From: Treponema sp.
Lineage (GTDB): Bacteria > Spirochaetota > Spirochaetia > Treponematales > Breznakiellaceae
Direction: 5' to 3'
DNA length: 5,579 nt
Assembly: GCA_009780595.1 (NCBI GenBank)
Contig: WQZT01000116.1
Location: forward strand, 1-5,579
The notes under the pieces were generated by a model. That model was given only the letters and a program-made list of their open reading frames with translations, was not told the DNA's origin and ran no database searches. Both the position numbers and the translations under genes were made by a program. Positions 1 through 5,579 of the stretch are shown one piece after another (the stretch's first letter is position 1; each line of letters opens with the position of its first letter).

Positions 1-602
1 AAAAAATTGCCCTGCACGATAGGGAAAAACGCGCCCCGGTATGCGCTGCGGTCAATCTCCGCATCCCAGCGCCGCCGCGCCCTGTCCATCCACAGCGACG
101 TCGTTTGCAGGGCTTGCTCCGCCTCTTTGCGAGACGCGCCCCAACTGGTGCAAACGTCGAGCTGCATCTGAATATCGCTGCCCAGCGTCGCCTGCAATTC
201 CACTACGCTTTCCGGTGTCAACAGGTGGTACGAGCCATCGATGTGGGAACGAAATTTAATACCCTCCTCCGTGATCTTCCTGAACGGGGCAAGGGAAAAA
301 ACCTGAAAACCGCCAGAATCGGTGAGTATATTCCTGTCCCAGCCCATGAAACGGTGCAGACCGCCCGCTCCGGAAATCACCTCCATACCCGGGCGCAAAT
401 ACAGATGGTACGTGTTGGAAAGAATTATCTCAAAACCTATTTCTTTGAGATCCTCCCGCATCATCGCTTTCACCGTTCCGTTTGTCCCCACAGGCATAAA
501 AACCGGAGTTTCAACCGTTCCGTGCGGAAGATGCAATGTGCCCGTTCGAGCCGCGCACGAGGAATCCCGACTGCTGACAGTAAAAATCGGCGGTATCATC
601 AT
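1..602 (-). CDS. tgt: tRNA-guanine transglycosylase (queuine/preQ1 tRNA-ribosyltransferase), N-terminal part
   Basis: Exchanges guanine 34 in the anticodon of GUN tRNAs (Asp, Asn, His, Tyr) for preQ1 or queuine, in the cytoplasm, as part of queuosine modification. The 200 visible residues follow the family from its N-terminus: HGTVETPVFMPVGT (about 27-40), SNTYHLYLRPG (62-72), GGLHRFMGWD (80-89), LTDSGGFQVFSL (93-104) with the catalytic-pocket Asp95, FRSHIDGS (117-124), TPE (129-131), GSDIQMQLDVC (141-151) with base-recognition Asp149 and Cys151, and IVQGNF (195-200). The usual DEC triplet is DVC here. The reading frame is open to the window edge, so the nucleophilic Asp and the zinc site lie outside. 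The chosen ATG (602-600) overlaps the lptG stop as ATGA; a second ATG follows directly at 599. A GAGGA box sits 10 nt upstream. It is the last gene visible in the operon, translationally coupled to lptG. Identity is nearly certain; queuine versus preQ1 preference cannot be read from this fragment. Confidence 0.97.
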   Translation of the reverse strand, partial: MMIPPIFTVSSRDSSCAARTGTLHLPHGTVETPVFMPVGTNGTVKAMMREDLKEIGFEIILSNTYHLYLRPGMEVISGAGGLHRFMGWDRNILTDSGGFQVFSLAPFRKITEEGIKFRSHIDGSYHLLTPESVVELQATLGSDIQMQLDVCTSWGASRKEAEQALQTTSLWMDRARRRWDAEIDRSAYRGAFFPIVQGNF

Positions 603-1663
603 GTTTTTGCCGTCCTCACAAGCCCCAGCCCAAGCACGATAAAAAGCGCCACAGGAAACCACACGCCCGTTGCAGGATTGATGTAGCCTGACTGCGCCAA
701 CATCATGCTTATCATTTCGATAACGAAAAAAACAACCGCAGCCCCCAGACTTGCAAGCAAGCTCATGAGGAGAATGTTTCTCTTAAAACGCCCTCCCATC
801 GAAATCGACAGGATCATCACGATAAAGGAAACCGAAGAAAATGAAAAACGGCGGTGGTAGTTCACAAGCGCTTCGGCAACGGGCAACCCGGTTGCGCGGA
901 GGTCGCCTATTAAAAGGCGGGCGTCTTTGGCGCGAAGTTCCTCGACTGCCACCGTATTACGCCTGAAAATATCGGGCTCCTCGCGGAACTCGTCGGTAAT
1001 TTCCAGAGTTCGAATATGCAATAAACCATCCTCCCATTCCCAAATAACAGGGTTGACAAACCTCCAGTGATCCGCGCTCCACACAGCTTGCGGCGCACGT
1101 ATCAGAGAAAGCAAACGGCCTTCCTCGTCCTGCTCGATGATATTCACGCCGTTGAGGATTTGGGCGTTGTTGTCAAAAAAATCCACCGCGTAGATCAATG
1201 AGCCGTACCGCGCCCGTACAACAATGTCAGAGCGATTTTCCGGCGCTTCCTGATTCAGGAAAATACGGGTCAGCTCGTTTTTCATCCTCATCGTGGGGAC
1301 AACTACCAGATCACTGAAAAAAAATGCAAAAAACGAGGCAATAAAGCCCAGCACAAGCAGCGGTATACTAAAACGCCAGAAGGGAATCCCCGAAGCAAAC
1401 ACCGAAGTCAGTTCGTTGCGGGAATAGAGGTCGCCCAGCGTGTAGGCGGAGGCAAAAAGCAGGGCGATGGGCAGGGCGTAGGCAAAACTTTGGGGGAGGT
1501 ACAAAAAACTGGCGCGGAGAATATCCGGAGCCGAGACTTCGTTGTTCAGGTAGCGCACCAAATGGGCGAAGAGGTCGATTAAGGCAAGCAGCAGCATAAA
1601 CATTGCCGCGGCAACTGCAAAAATGGGGGCAAATTGCTTCAGGAGGTATCGATCCAGCGTCAT
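599..1663 (-). CDS. lptG: LptG-type permease subunit (YjgQ family)
   Basis: Inner-membrane subunit of an LptB2FG-type ABC exporter that extracts a lipid (LPS in most Gram-negatives) from the outer leaflet of the inner membrane and passes it to a periplasmic bridge. The 354-residue protein has the family architecture: three N-terminal membrane segments (about 12-34, 52-76, 97-123), a periplasmic beta-jellyroll-like domain (about 124-270), then three more segments (about 274-290, 297-321, 332-349). Length is close to the usual 350-360. The frame is open for 24 further codons upstream (to 1735), but these lie inside lptF. The ATG at 1663 fits the family N-terminus (MTLDRYLLKQF), overlaps the lptF stop as ATGA, and has an AGGA box 7 nt upstream, so I chose it. 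It pairs with the preceding lptF as the usual heterodimer. The ATPase LptB is not in the window. Assignment as LptG and not LptF rests on position as second gene and on size; membership of the LptF/LptG family is secure. In a treponeme the substrate may not be LPS. Confidence 0.93.
   Translation of the reverse strand: MTLDRYLLKQFAPIFAVAAAMFMLLLALIDLFAHLVRYLNNEVSAPDILRASFLYLPQSFAYALPIALLFASAYTLGDLYSRNELTSVFASGIPFWRFSIPLLVLGFIASFFAFFFSDLVVVPTMRMKNELTRIFLNQEAPENRSDIVVRARYGSLIYAVDFFDNNAQILNGVNIIEQDEEGRLLSLIRAPQAVWSADHWRFVNPVIWEWEDGLLHIRTLEITDEFREEPDIFRRNTVAVEELRAKDARLLIGDLRATGLPVAEALVNYHRRFSFSSVSFIVMILSISMGGRFKRNILLMSLLASLGAAVVFFVIEMISMMLAQSGYINPATGVWFPVALFIVLGLGLVRTAKT
613..617 (-). promoter_or_regulatory. 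Ribosome binding site (GAGGA) for tgt
   Basis: GAGGA lies within the last codons of lptG, 10 nt before the tgt ATG at 602 and 13 nt before the second ATG at 599. The shorter spacing and the ATGA overlap favour the first ATG. Confidence 0.6.
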
Positions 1664-2922
1664 TTTCGTATCCTGACAACGCAGAGGATAAGCCCGATAC
1701 CAAGCATCAGGGTGTTCGGCAGCCACATTGACCAAAACGGCGAGTGGCCAAAGCGGACACCGACGGTTTGTCCGCCCAAAAGTAGCGCCCAGTAAATAAC
1801 CGAAATGAGAAGCCCGAGGATGAACCCAACCGTTTGCCCGCTTTTTTTCGAGAAAAGCCCCAGCGCGACCGACAAAAACACAAACGACAGTGCGCCAAAG
1901 GGCAGCGAAAACTTTTTATTAAACTCAAGCCGATGAATGAGCAGACTTCGCTCACCCCGAATCGTTTGGACAGCCTGATATTCACGTTCAAGGGCGGCGG
2001 AATACGTTTCGCGGCGGTTCCACGCGGCATTTTCAGGGCCAAGGCGCAAACTGTTTTCCAGGTTAAGCGCCTGCGACAAAACCCGGCTGTAGCGCCCGTC
2101 AAGCCGCTGCCGTTGGTCGGCAACACGAACGAGAATTTCCCGCCGCAGGTCGACGGAACTCATCTCCCGGGGGCCGATGGCGGTTATCGCCTGTATAAAA
2201 TCTTCCTGCGGAACCCAGTAGCGCAGAAAGCCGCTGAACGCATAGTCGTAATCATCCCTGACAATCTCTCGGGAGGACACAAGGAACACGTTGTTGAGAT
2301 CAAGGCTCAAGCCTTCCCTGCCGGCATCGATAAGTTCGGCCTGTTGCGCCATAATCAGGCGGCGCTGACCGTCGCCGGTTCGGTCTAAAATCAAAAGGTT
2401 GTCAATTTCCCTGCCGCTTACCGGCCCCATCACAACGACGGTTTCCCCGAAACGCTTGACGGAATTGGGTTGAAGTTCCAGCGCGGGCGTTGCAACAAGA
2501 ATGCGGCGATACAGTCGCCCAAACTGTATCGTGCCAGCCGGAAGCAGAATGTCGTTGGCTATAAACGAAAGAAGTGAAATGAAAATCCCCACCGCGATAG
2601 CCGGAACAAATACCACACGGTACGAAAGCCCCGACGCAAGCATCACCAAAACTTCGTTGGCAGAACTGAGCCGCCCAATCGTCATGAGCGTTCCCATAAG
2701 GGAGGCAAACGGTGCGGACATCGCGATGACCGACGGCAGCGCAAAAAGAACAAGCAGGGCGACTTGGTACAGCGGAACCTGCTTTGCCAGAATCTCCCCT
2801 GCCATCAGGAGCAGGTGATTGACAAAAAAGGCAAAAAAGAAAAATAGAAATGAAACGGAAAATGAAAACAGAATATCTTTTATAAGATAACTAAACAGTG
2901 TCCATGAAATCCCGCGCTTCAT
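1660..2922 (-). CDS. lptF: LptF-type permease subunit (YjgP family) with enlarged periplasmic part
   Basis: Partner of the LptG-type protein encoded directly downstream; together they should form the membrane channel of a lipid-extracting ABC transporter. The 420-residue product has membrane segments at about 14-36, 52-78 and 101-124, a periplasmic jellyroll-like region about 128-255, then 338-357, 363-385 and 397-416. The segment LEFNKKFSLPF (332-342), leading into the fourth membrane helix, is typical of the family. It is longer than the usual roughly 360-370 because of a charged, probably helical stretch at about 257-332, for which LptG here has no equivalent. The start is uncertain. The ATG at 2922 gives the family-like N-terminus MKRGISWTLF but has no clear ribosome binding site. 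An in-frame ATG at 3015, preceded by AGAGGG, would add 31 residues of low-hydrophobicity sequence (QPRRNDAALRQPLC and so on) that does not resemble the family. I prefer 2922 on protein grounds. The 3' end overlaps lptG by four bases, implying coupled translation. Confidence 0.92.
   Translation of the reverse strand: MKRGISWTLFSYLIKDILFSFSVSFLFFFFAFFVNHLLLMAGEILAKQVPLYQVALLVLFALPSVIAMSAPFASLMGTLMTIGRLSSANEVLVMLASGLSYRVVFVPAIAVGIFISLLSFIANDILLPAGTIQFGRLYRRILVATPALELQPNSVKRFGETVVVMGPVSGREIDNLLILDRTGDGQRRLIMAQQAELIDAGREGLSLDLNNVFLVSSREIVRDDYDYAFSGFLRYWVPQEDFIQAITAIGPREMSSVDLRREILVRVADQRQRLDGRYSRVLSQALNLENSLRLGPENAAWNRRETYSAALEREYQAVQTIRGERSLLIHRLEFNKKFSLPFGALSFVFLSVALGLFSKKSGQTVGFILGLLISVIYWALLLGGQTVGVRFGHSPFWSMWLPNTLMLGIGLILCVVRIRK
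1671..1674 (-). promoter_or_regulatory. Ribosome binding site (AGGA) deciding the lptG start
   Basis: AGGA sits 7 nt before the ATG at 1663, inside the end of lptF. Together with the ATGA stop/start overlap it supports the 1663 start over the more upstream ATG at 1735. Confidence 0.65.
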
Positions 2923-2959
2923 GTTGTCTATGCTTGCCGGAGGCGCGCCGGGGGCACAC

Positions 2960-2985
2960 AACGGCTGCCTGAGCGCAGCGTCGTT
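2960..2985 (-). repeat. Imperfect inverted repeat / hairpin upstream of lptF
   Basis: On the minus strand the arms are AACG + GCTGC and GCAGC + CGTT, around the loop GCTCAG, with a 2-nt AC bulge on the 5' side. This gives nine base pairs. No run of T follows, so it is not an intrinsic terminator. It lies 38 nt before the preferred lptF ATG. Whether copies exist elsewhere in the genome, as for a dispersed palindromic repeat, cannot be seen here. Confidence 0.6.
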
Positions 2986-3021
2986 ACGGCGCGGTTGTAA
3001 TCCACTCTGATACATAGCCAG

Positions 3022-3027
3022 CCCTCT
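3022..3027 (-). promoter_or_regulatory. Ribosome binding site (AGAGGG) for the upstream in-frame ATG at 3015
   Basis: AGAGGG lies 6 nt upstream of the ATG at 3015-3013, which is in frame with lptF. It is the best Shine-Dalgarno match in the dut–lptF gap, while the preferred lptF ATG (2922) has none. It therefore supports either a 31-residue N-terminal extension of LptF or initiation upstream followed by a different event at 2922. Confidence 0.5.
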
Positions 3028-3047
3028 TTTTTCTCCGGTTATTCCAG

Positions 3048-3554
3048 CTATATTCCGGTTGAGCCAAAGCCCCCAGCACCACGCGCGGTATCCGAAAGCA
3101 TCTCCGCCTCGACAATTGCGGCGCGAACAACCGGGGCGATTACCATCTGCGCGATCCTGTCGCCGTTTTTTACCGTGAACGGCTGGCTACCACAGTTGAT
3201 CAGTAGTATCTCCACCTCGCCGCGGTAATCCGAATCTATCGTTCCCGGTGCGTTCACAACGGTAATTCCCGCGCGGGCGGCAAGCCCCGAGCGGGGTCTG
3301 ACCTGCGCTTCGTAGCCGCTCGGTATTTCGACAAAAAGCCCGGTAGGAATCCTCGCCCGTTCAAGCGGGGCGAGGGTTATGTCCTCCGGTATAAAAGCGC
3401 GGATGTCCATACCAGCCGCGCCTGAACTTTCGTAGCGGGGAAGTGCCACATCGGGGCTTTTCCGCCGCACCCGCACAAGCGGCACGGCAGATACCGCACG
3501 AGCGCCTCCGTCGGCGGACTGTGCCGCCGCGCCAATCTCCCGTTCTTCAGGCAT
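3048..3554 (-). CDS. dut: Deoxyuridine 5'-triphosphate nucleotidohydrolase (trimeric dUTPase)
   Basis: Hydrolyses dUTP to dUMP and pyrophosphate, keeping uracil out of DNA and supplying dUMP for thymidylate synthesis; cytoplasmic homotrimer. All five signature motifs are present in the 168 residues: AGMD (47-50), PRSGL (87-91), [10 protein letters not shown] (104-113) with the catalytic Asp107 and the uracil-gating Tyr110, GDRIAQ (131-136), and the C-terminal P-loop-like [10 protein letters not shown] (158-167) that closes over the triphosphate. It is somewhat longer than the usual 145-155 because of an Ala/Glu-rich N-terminus of about 23 residues before PLVRVRR. The ATG at 3554 begins 3 nt after the pnp stop and has no clear ribosome binding site, which suggests translation by ribosomes finishing pnp. 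A GTG at codon 24 (3485-3483) is an alternative start that would give a more usual length, but it too lacks an SD sequence. Nothing suggests loss of activity. Confidence 0.97.
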   Translation of the reverse strand: MPEEREIGAAAQSADGGARAVSAVPLVRVRRKSPDVALPRYESSGAAGMDIRAFIPEDITLAPLERARIPTGLFVEIPSGYEAQVRPRSGLAARAGITVVNAPGTIDSDYRGEVEILLINCGSQPFTVKNGDRIAQMVIAPVVRAAIVEAEMLSDTARGAGGFGSTGI

Positions 3555-3557
3555 ACC

Positions 3558-5579
3558 CTAACGGCGGCGGGAATCCCGCCTGTCACCTCGGTCGCCGTAG
3601 CGCCCGCCATCGCGATCTCCGCCGCGATCACGCCCGCCGCCGTAACGGTCGCCGCGATCCCGGCGATCACCACCGCCACCGTAGCCGCCGCGATCATCGC
3701 CGCCGCTGGGAGGAGCGCCGTCAGGGTCAATTGCGTCAATATAGGAAAGATTGAGCCTTCCCATCTTGTCGATCTCAAGGAGCTTAACCTGAATCTTGTC
3801 CCCTTCGTTGACAACATCGGTTACCAGCGCAACACGCTCGCGCGAAAGCTTGCTGATGTGCACCAAGCCTTCCTTGCCGGGAAGAATCTCAACAAAAGCG
3901 CCGAAATCCATAATCCGCTTAACCGTTCCGTCGTACACCTTGCCCACTTCCGGGTCAAGAACGATGCCCAGCACCGCCGCTTTCGCATCCTCGGCGTCTT
4001 TAGACGTTTTGCTGAAAATAGTTACCGTTCCGTCATCGTCGGTGTTGATCTTCACGCTGTACTGCTCGCAGAGCGCTTTAATGTTCTTCCCGCCGGGACC
4101 GATAAGCGCGCCGATTTTATCGATGTCGATGCGGAGCGTTAGCACTTTCGGCGCAAACTCGCTGATTGCCTGCGCGGGCTTGGAAATCGTGCTGTTCATT
4201 ATCGAAAGAATATGAAGCCGCCCGCGTTTTGCCTGATCCAGCGCCTTCTGCATAATCTCGAAATTCACCCCGGCGATCTTTATGTCCATCTGAAAGCCGG
4301 TAATTCCGTCTTCTGTTCCGGCAACCTTAAAGTCCATATCGCCCAGATGATCTTCATCGCCGAGAATATCCGACAGCACCGCGTAGCGCGCACCGGGAGC
4401 GTTGCTCTCGGTGATCAGCCCCATCGCGATACCGGCAACGGGCTTTTTCATCGGCGCACCGGCGTGGAGCATTGCAAGCGTTCCGCCGCAAACCGTCGCC
4501 ATAGATGACGAGCCGTTGGATTCCATAATCTCCGAAACAACCCGAATCGTATAGGGGAAAGCTTCCTTGCTGGGAACCATCGCTTCAAGCGAACGGCGGG
4601 CGAGATTTCCATGCCCAATTTCGCGGCGACCTGTTCCCATGCGCCCAACTTCGCCCACTGAATACGGCGGAAAATTGTAGTGCAGGATAAAATGCTCCCG
4701 CTTGTCGCCGTCTATATCGTCAAAAATCTGCTCGTCAAAAACCGTGCCGAGTGTCGTAACCACCAGCGCCTGCGTCTCGCCGCGCGTAAAAAGCGCCGAG
4801 CCGTGCGTGCGGGGCAGAATCCCCACCTCGCAGGTAATATTCCGAATATCCTCAGTTCCCCGACCATCAAGCCGCAGGTTCTTATCAAGAATATTCGACC
4901 TGAGTATACTGTACTGCATATCTTCAAAAAGGGCGTTAAACAGCTTTTTCTGCTTTTCGTCCTCCAGTTGGGCAGCGTACTGCGCGGCAGCATCGGACTT
5001 CACCTGCGAAATAGCACTGTGCCGTTCCTGCTTGCCCTTGATAAAACACGCTTCCTGCAAACGGGGGTACGCCGCAGCGCGAATAGCTTCCTTATTATCA
5101 AGCGTATACGAAAGCTCGGTCAGAGAGAATTTCGGCTTACCCGCCAGCTCGCGCAGTTTTTCCTGAAGATTGCACAGCTCGATGATCATCGCGTGGGCTT
5201 TTTCAAGCGCCGTAAGCATCACCGACTCGCTTACTTCGGACGCGCCGCCTTCCACCATCGTGATGCCTTCTTTCGTACCCGCCACGATAATTTCAAGGTT
5301 GGATTTGGCGATCTGCTCGTATGTCGGGTTGACAAAAAGCTCATCTCCCACCTGGCACACCCGCACACCCGCCATCGGGCCGTTAAACGGTATATCGGAA
5401 ATATGCACCGCCGCCGCCGCCGCGATAATGGCCAGCACGTCAGGCGGATTCACCTGATCGGTGGAAATAGTTGTCGGCACAACCTGAATCTCCCGCCCGA
5501 TGGCTATATCAAAAAGCGGCCGCATGGGGCGGTCGATAAGCCGTGAAATAAGGATTTCCTTGTCTTTGGGGCGGCTTTC
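3558..5579 (-). CDS. pnp: Polynucleotide phosphorylase, lacking its N-terminal ~80 residues, with an RG/DR-rich tail
   Basis: A 3'-to-5' exoribonuclease that cleaves RNA with phosphate to release nucleoside diphosphates, central to mRNA decay; a cytoplasmic ring-shaped trimer. The 673 residues in the window (numbered from the window edge) start inside the first RNase PH-like domain, just before ISRLIDRPMRPLF (about 11-23). From comparison with the E. coli protein about 80 residues are missing. An all-helical linker follows (about 150-220). The second RNase PH domain carries LPRTHGSALFTRGETQA (255-271), the phosphate-binding ESNGSSSMA (353-361) and the metal-binding block GDEDHLGDMDFK (407-418). 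The KH domain has its GPGG loop at 494-497, and the S1 domain spans about 545-615 (DFGAFVEILPGKEGLVHIS). The final 54 residues are a low-complexity tail with 19 Gly, 15 Arg, 12 Asp and 3 Tyr. No RNase PH, KH or S1 element is broken. It is the most upstream gene visible; the true start, its RBS and any autoregulatory leader are outside the window. Confidence 0.98.
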   Translation of the reverse strand, partial: ESRPKDKEILISRLIDRPMRPLFDIAIGREIQVVPTTISTDQVNPPDVLAIIAAAAAVHISDIPFNGPMAGVRVCQVGDELFVNPTYEQIAKSNLEIIVAGTKEGITMVEGGASEVSESVMLTALEKAHAMIIELCNLQEKLRELAGKPKFSLTELSYTLDNKEAIRAAAYPRLQEACFIKGKQERHSAISQVKSDAAAQYAAQLEDEKQKKLFNALFEDMQYSILRSNILDKNLRLDGRGTEDIRNITCEVGILPRTHGSALFTRGETQALVVTTLGTVFDEQIFDDIDGDKREHFILHYNFPPYSVGEVGRMGTGRREIGHGNLARRSLEAMVPSKEAFPYTIRVVSEIMESNGSSSMATVCGGTLAMLHAGAPMKKPVAGIAMGLITESNAPGARYAVLSDILGDEDHLGDMDFKVAGTEDGITGFQMDIKIAGVNFEIMQKALDQAKRGRLHILSIMNSTISKPAQAISEFAPKVLTLRIDIDKIGALIGPGGKNIKALCEQYSVKINTDDDGTVTIFSKTSKDAEDAKAAVLGIVLDPEVGKVYDGTVKRIMDFGAFVEILPGKEGLVHISKLSRERVALVTDVVNEGDKIQVKLLEIDKMGRLNLSYIDAIDPDGAPPSGGDDRGGYGGGGDRRDRGDRYGGGRDRGGDRDGGRYGDRGDRRDSRRR
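3561..3722 (-). repeat. Low-complexity, in-frame degenerate repeat encoding the Gly/Arg/Asp tail of PNPase
   Basis: The last 54 sense codons of pnp form a GC-rich degenerate repeat. The decamer GATCGCGGCG (minus strand) occurs three times, at 3695-3686, 3659-3650 and 3629-3620. The spacings are 36 and 30 nt, both multiples of three, so unit gain or loss would keep the frame. The encoded peptide is built from GDR, RGG and RYGG-like steps with eight Asp-Arg pairs and lies after the S1 domain. It is likely disordered. In other proteins RG-rich tails bind RNA; that role here is inference. Confidence 0.85.
3566..3580 (-). other. GC-rich stem-loop at the pnp/dut junction
   Basis: A perfect 6-bp stem GGCGGG/CCCGCC with an ATT loop lies in the last codons of pnp and ends 11 nt before the dut ATG at 3554. 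No T-run follows, so it is not a terminator. Being next to a start codon without an evident Shine-Dalgarno, it could influence ribosome passage or reinitiation, or simply reflect the GC-rich repeat that encodes the Pnp tail. Confidence 0.5.

Larger units (their letters stand above)
2923..3047 (-). promoter_or_regulatory. Leader region between dut and lptF with possible alternative RNA structures
   Basis: This is the only stretch of the operon not clearly needed for a protein. It contains an SD-preceded ATG (3015) in frame with lptF, a strong hairpin (2960-2985), an 8-base GGCGCGCC palindrome (2942-2949), and three alternating short complements. On the minus-strand RNA these are ACAAC (2998-2994), GUUGU (2962-2958) and ACAAC (2927-2923), the last directly abutting the lptF ATG at 2922. 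The central element could pair with either neighbour, so the structures are mutually exclusive. No convincing -35/-10 pair or U-tract terminator was seen. The simplest alternatives are that it is just the coding sequence of an N-terminal extension of LptF, or a remnant of a palindromic repeat inserted in the gap. The sequence elements are observed; the regulatory role is inferred. Confidence 0.35.

Noticed and set aside
105..686. Plus-strand open frame of 193 codons opposite tgt
   Set aside because: The minus strand reads as unmistakable Tgt over 200 residues; the plus-strand product is basic and featureless and crosses the tgt/lptG junction.
1664..1735. Upstream ATG extending lptG by 24 residues
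   Set aside because: The extension overlaps lptF coding sequence and does not look like the family N-terminus; the ATG at 1663 has a spaced AGGA and the ATGA overlap.
1834..2388. Plus-strand open frame of 184 codons opposite lptF
   Set aside because: It is antisense to the conserved LptF frame, with no SD-supported start or recognisable motif.
3033..3061. Direct repeat TCCGGTT around the end of dut as an operator or attachment site
   Set aside because: Seven bases twice within 30 nt, without symmetry or partner elements, is too weak to call.
3566..3580. Stem-loop at the end of pnp as an intrinsic terminator
   Set aside because: No T-run follows on the minus strand and dut starts immediately afterwards.
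3443..3817. Open frames on both strands across the pnp tail and start of dut
   Set aside because: They arise from the GC-rich GDR/RGG repeat, which keeps several frames open; products are low-complexity Arg/His or Ala/Thr strings.
4680..5546. Long plus-strand open frame of 288 codons opposite pnp
   Set aside because: It is antisense to highly conserved PNPase sequence, its protein is Arg/His-rich with no domain I recognise, and it is what the codon bias of pnp leaves open on the other strand.

Overview
The window holds five genes, all on the minus strand, in the transcription order pnp (5' end missing) – dut – lptF – lptG – tgt (3' end missing). The genes are almost gapless. The pnp stop is 3 nt from the dut start. 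lptF/lptG and lptG/tgt each overlap by an ATGA junction. The only real gap is the stretch between dut and lptF (2923–3047). It looks like one long operon running out of the window at both ends. No tRNA, rRNA, mobile element, CRISPR array or convincing terminator was seen.

The likely source is a spirochaete, most probably a Treponema-type organism of moderate GC content (termite-gut or related treponemes would fit). The reasons are the gene order, which from memory matches the pnp–dut–YjgP/YjgQ permease pair–tgt neighbourhood of Treponema, and details of the Tgt protein (an LDVC block in place of the usual FDEC). This assignment is inference from recall, not from a search.

Region by region: 3558–5579 encodes all of polynucleotide phosphorylase except roughly the first 80 residues, ending in an unusual 54-residue Gly/Arg/Asp tail. 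3048–3554 encodes a complete trimeric dUTPase with all five motifs. 2923–3047 is a GC-rich leader with a hairpin, a Shine-Dalgarno-preceded in-frame ATG and three copies of a short complementary element. 1660–2922 and 599–1663 encode the two membrane subunits of an LptF/LptG-type lipid exporter; LptF carries an extra charged helical insertion. 1–602 encodes the N-terminal 200 residues of tRNA-guanine transglycosylase.

The genes serve different jobs: RNA turnover (Pnp), nucleotide-pool sanitation (Dut), envelope lipid export (LptFG) and tRNA wobble-base modification (Tgt). They look like a housekeeping operon, not a dedicated new system. The points most worth a second look are the Pnp tail, the dut–lptF leader, and the presence of Lpt permeases in a lineage generally thought to lack LPS.
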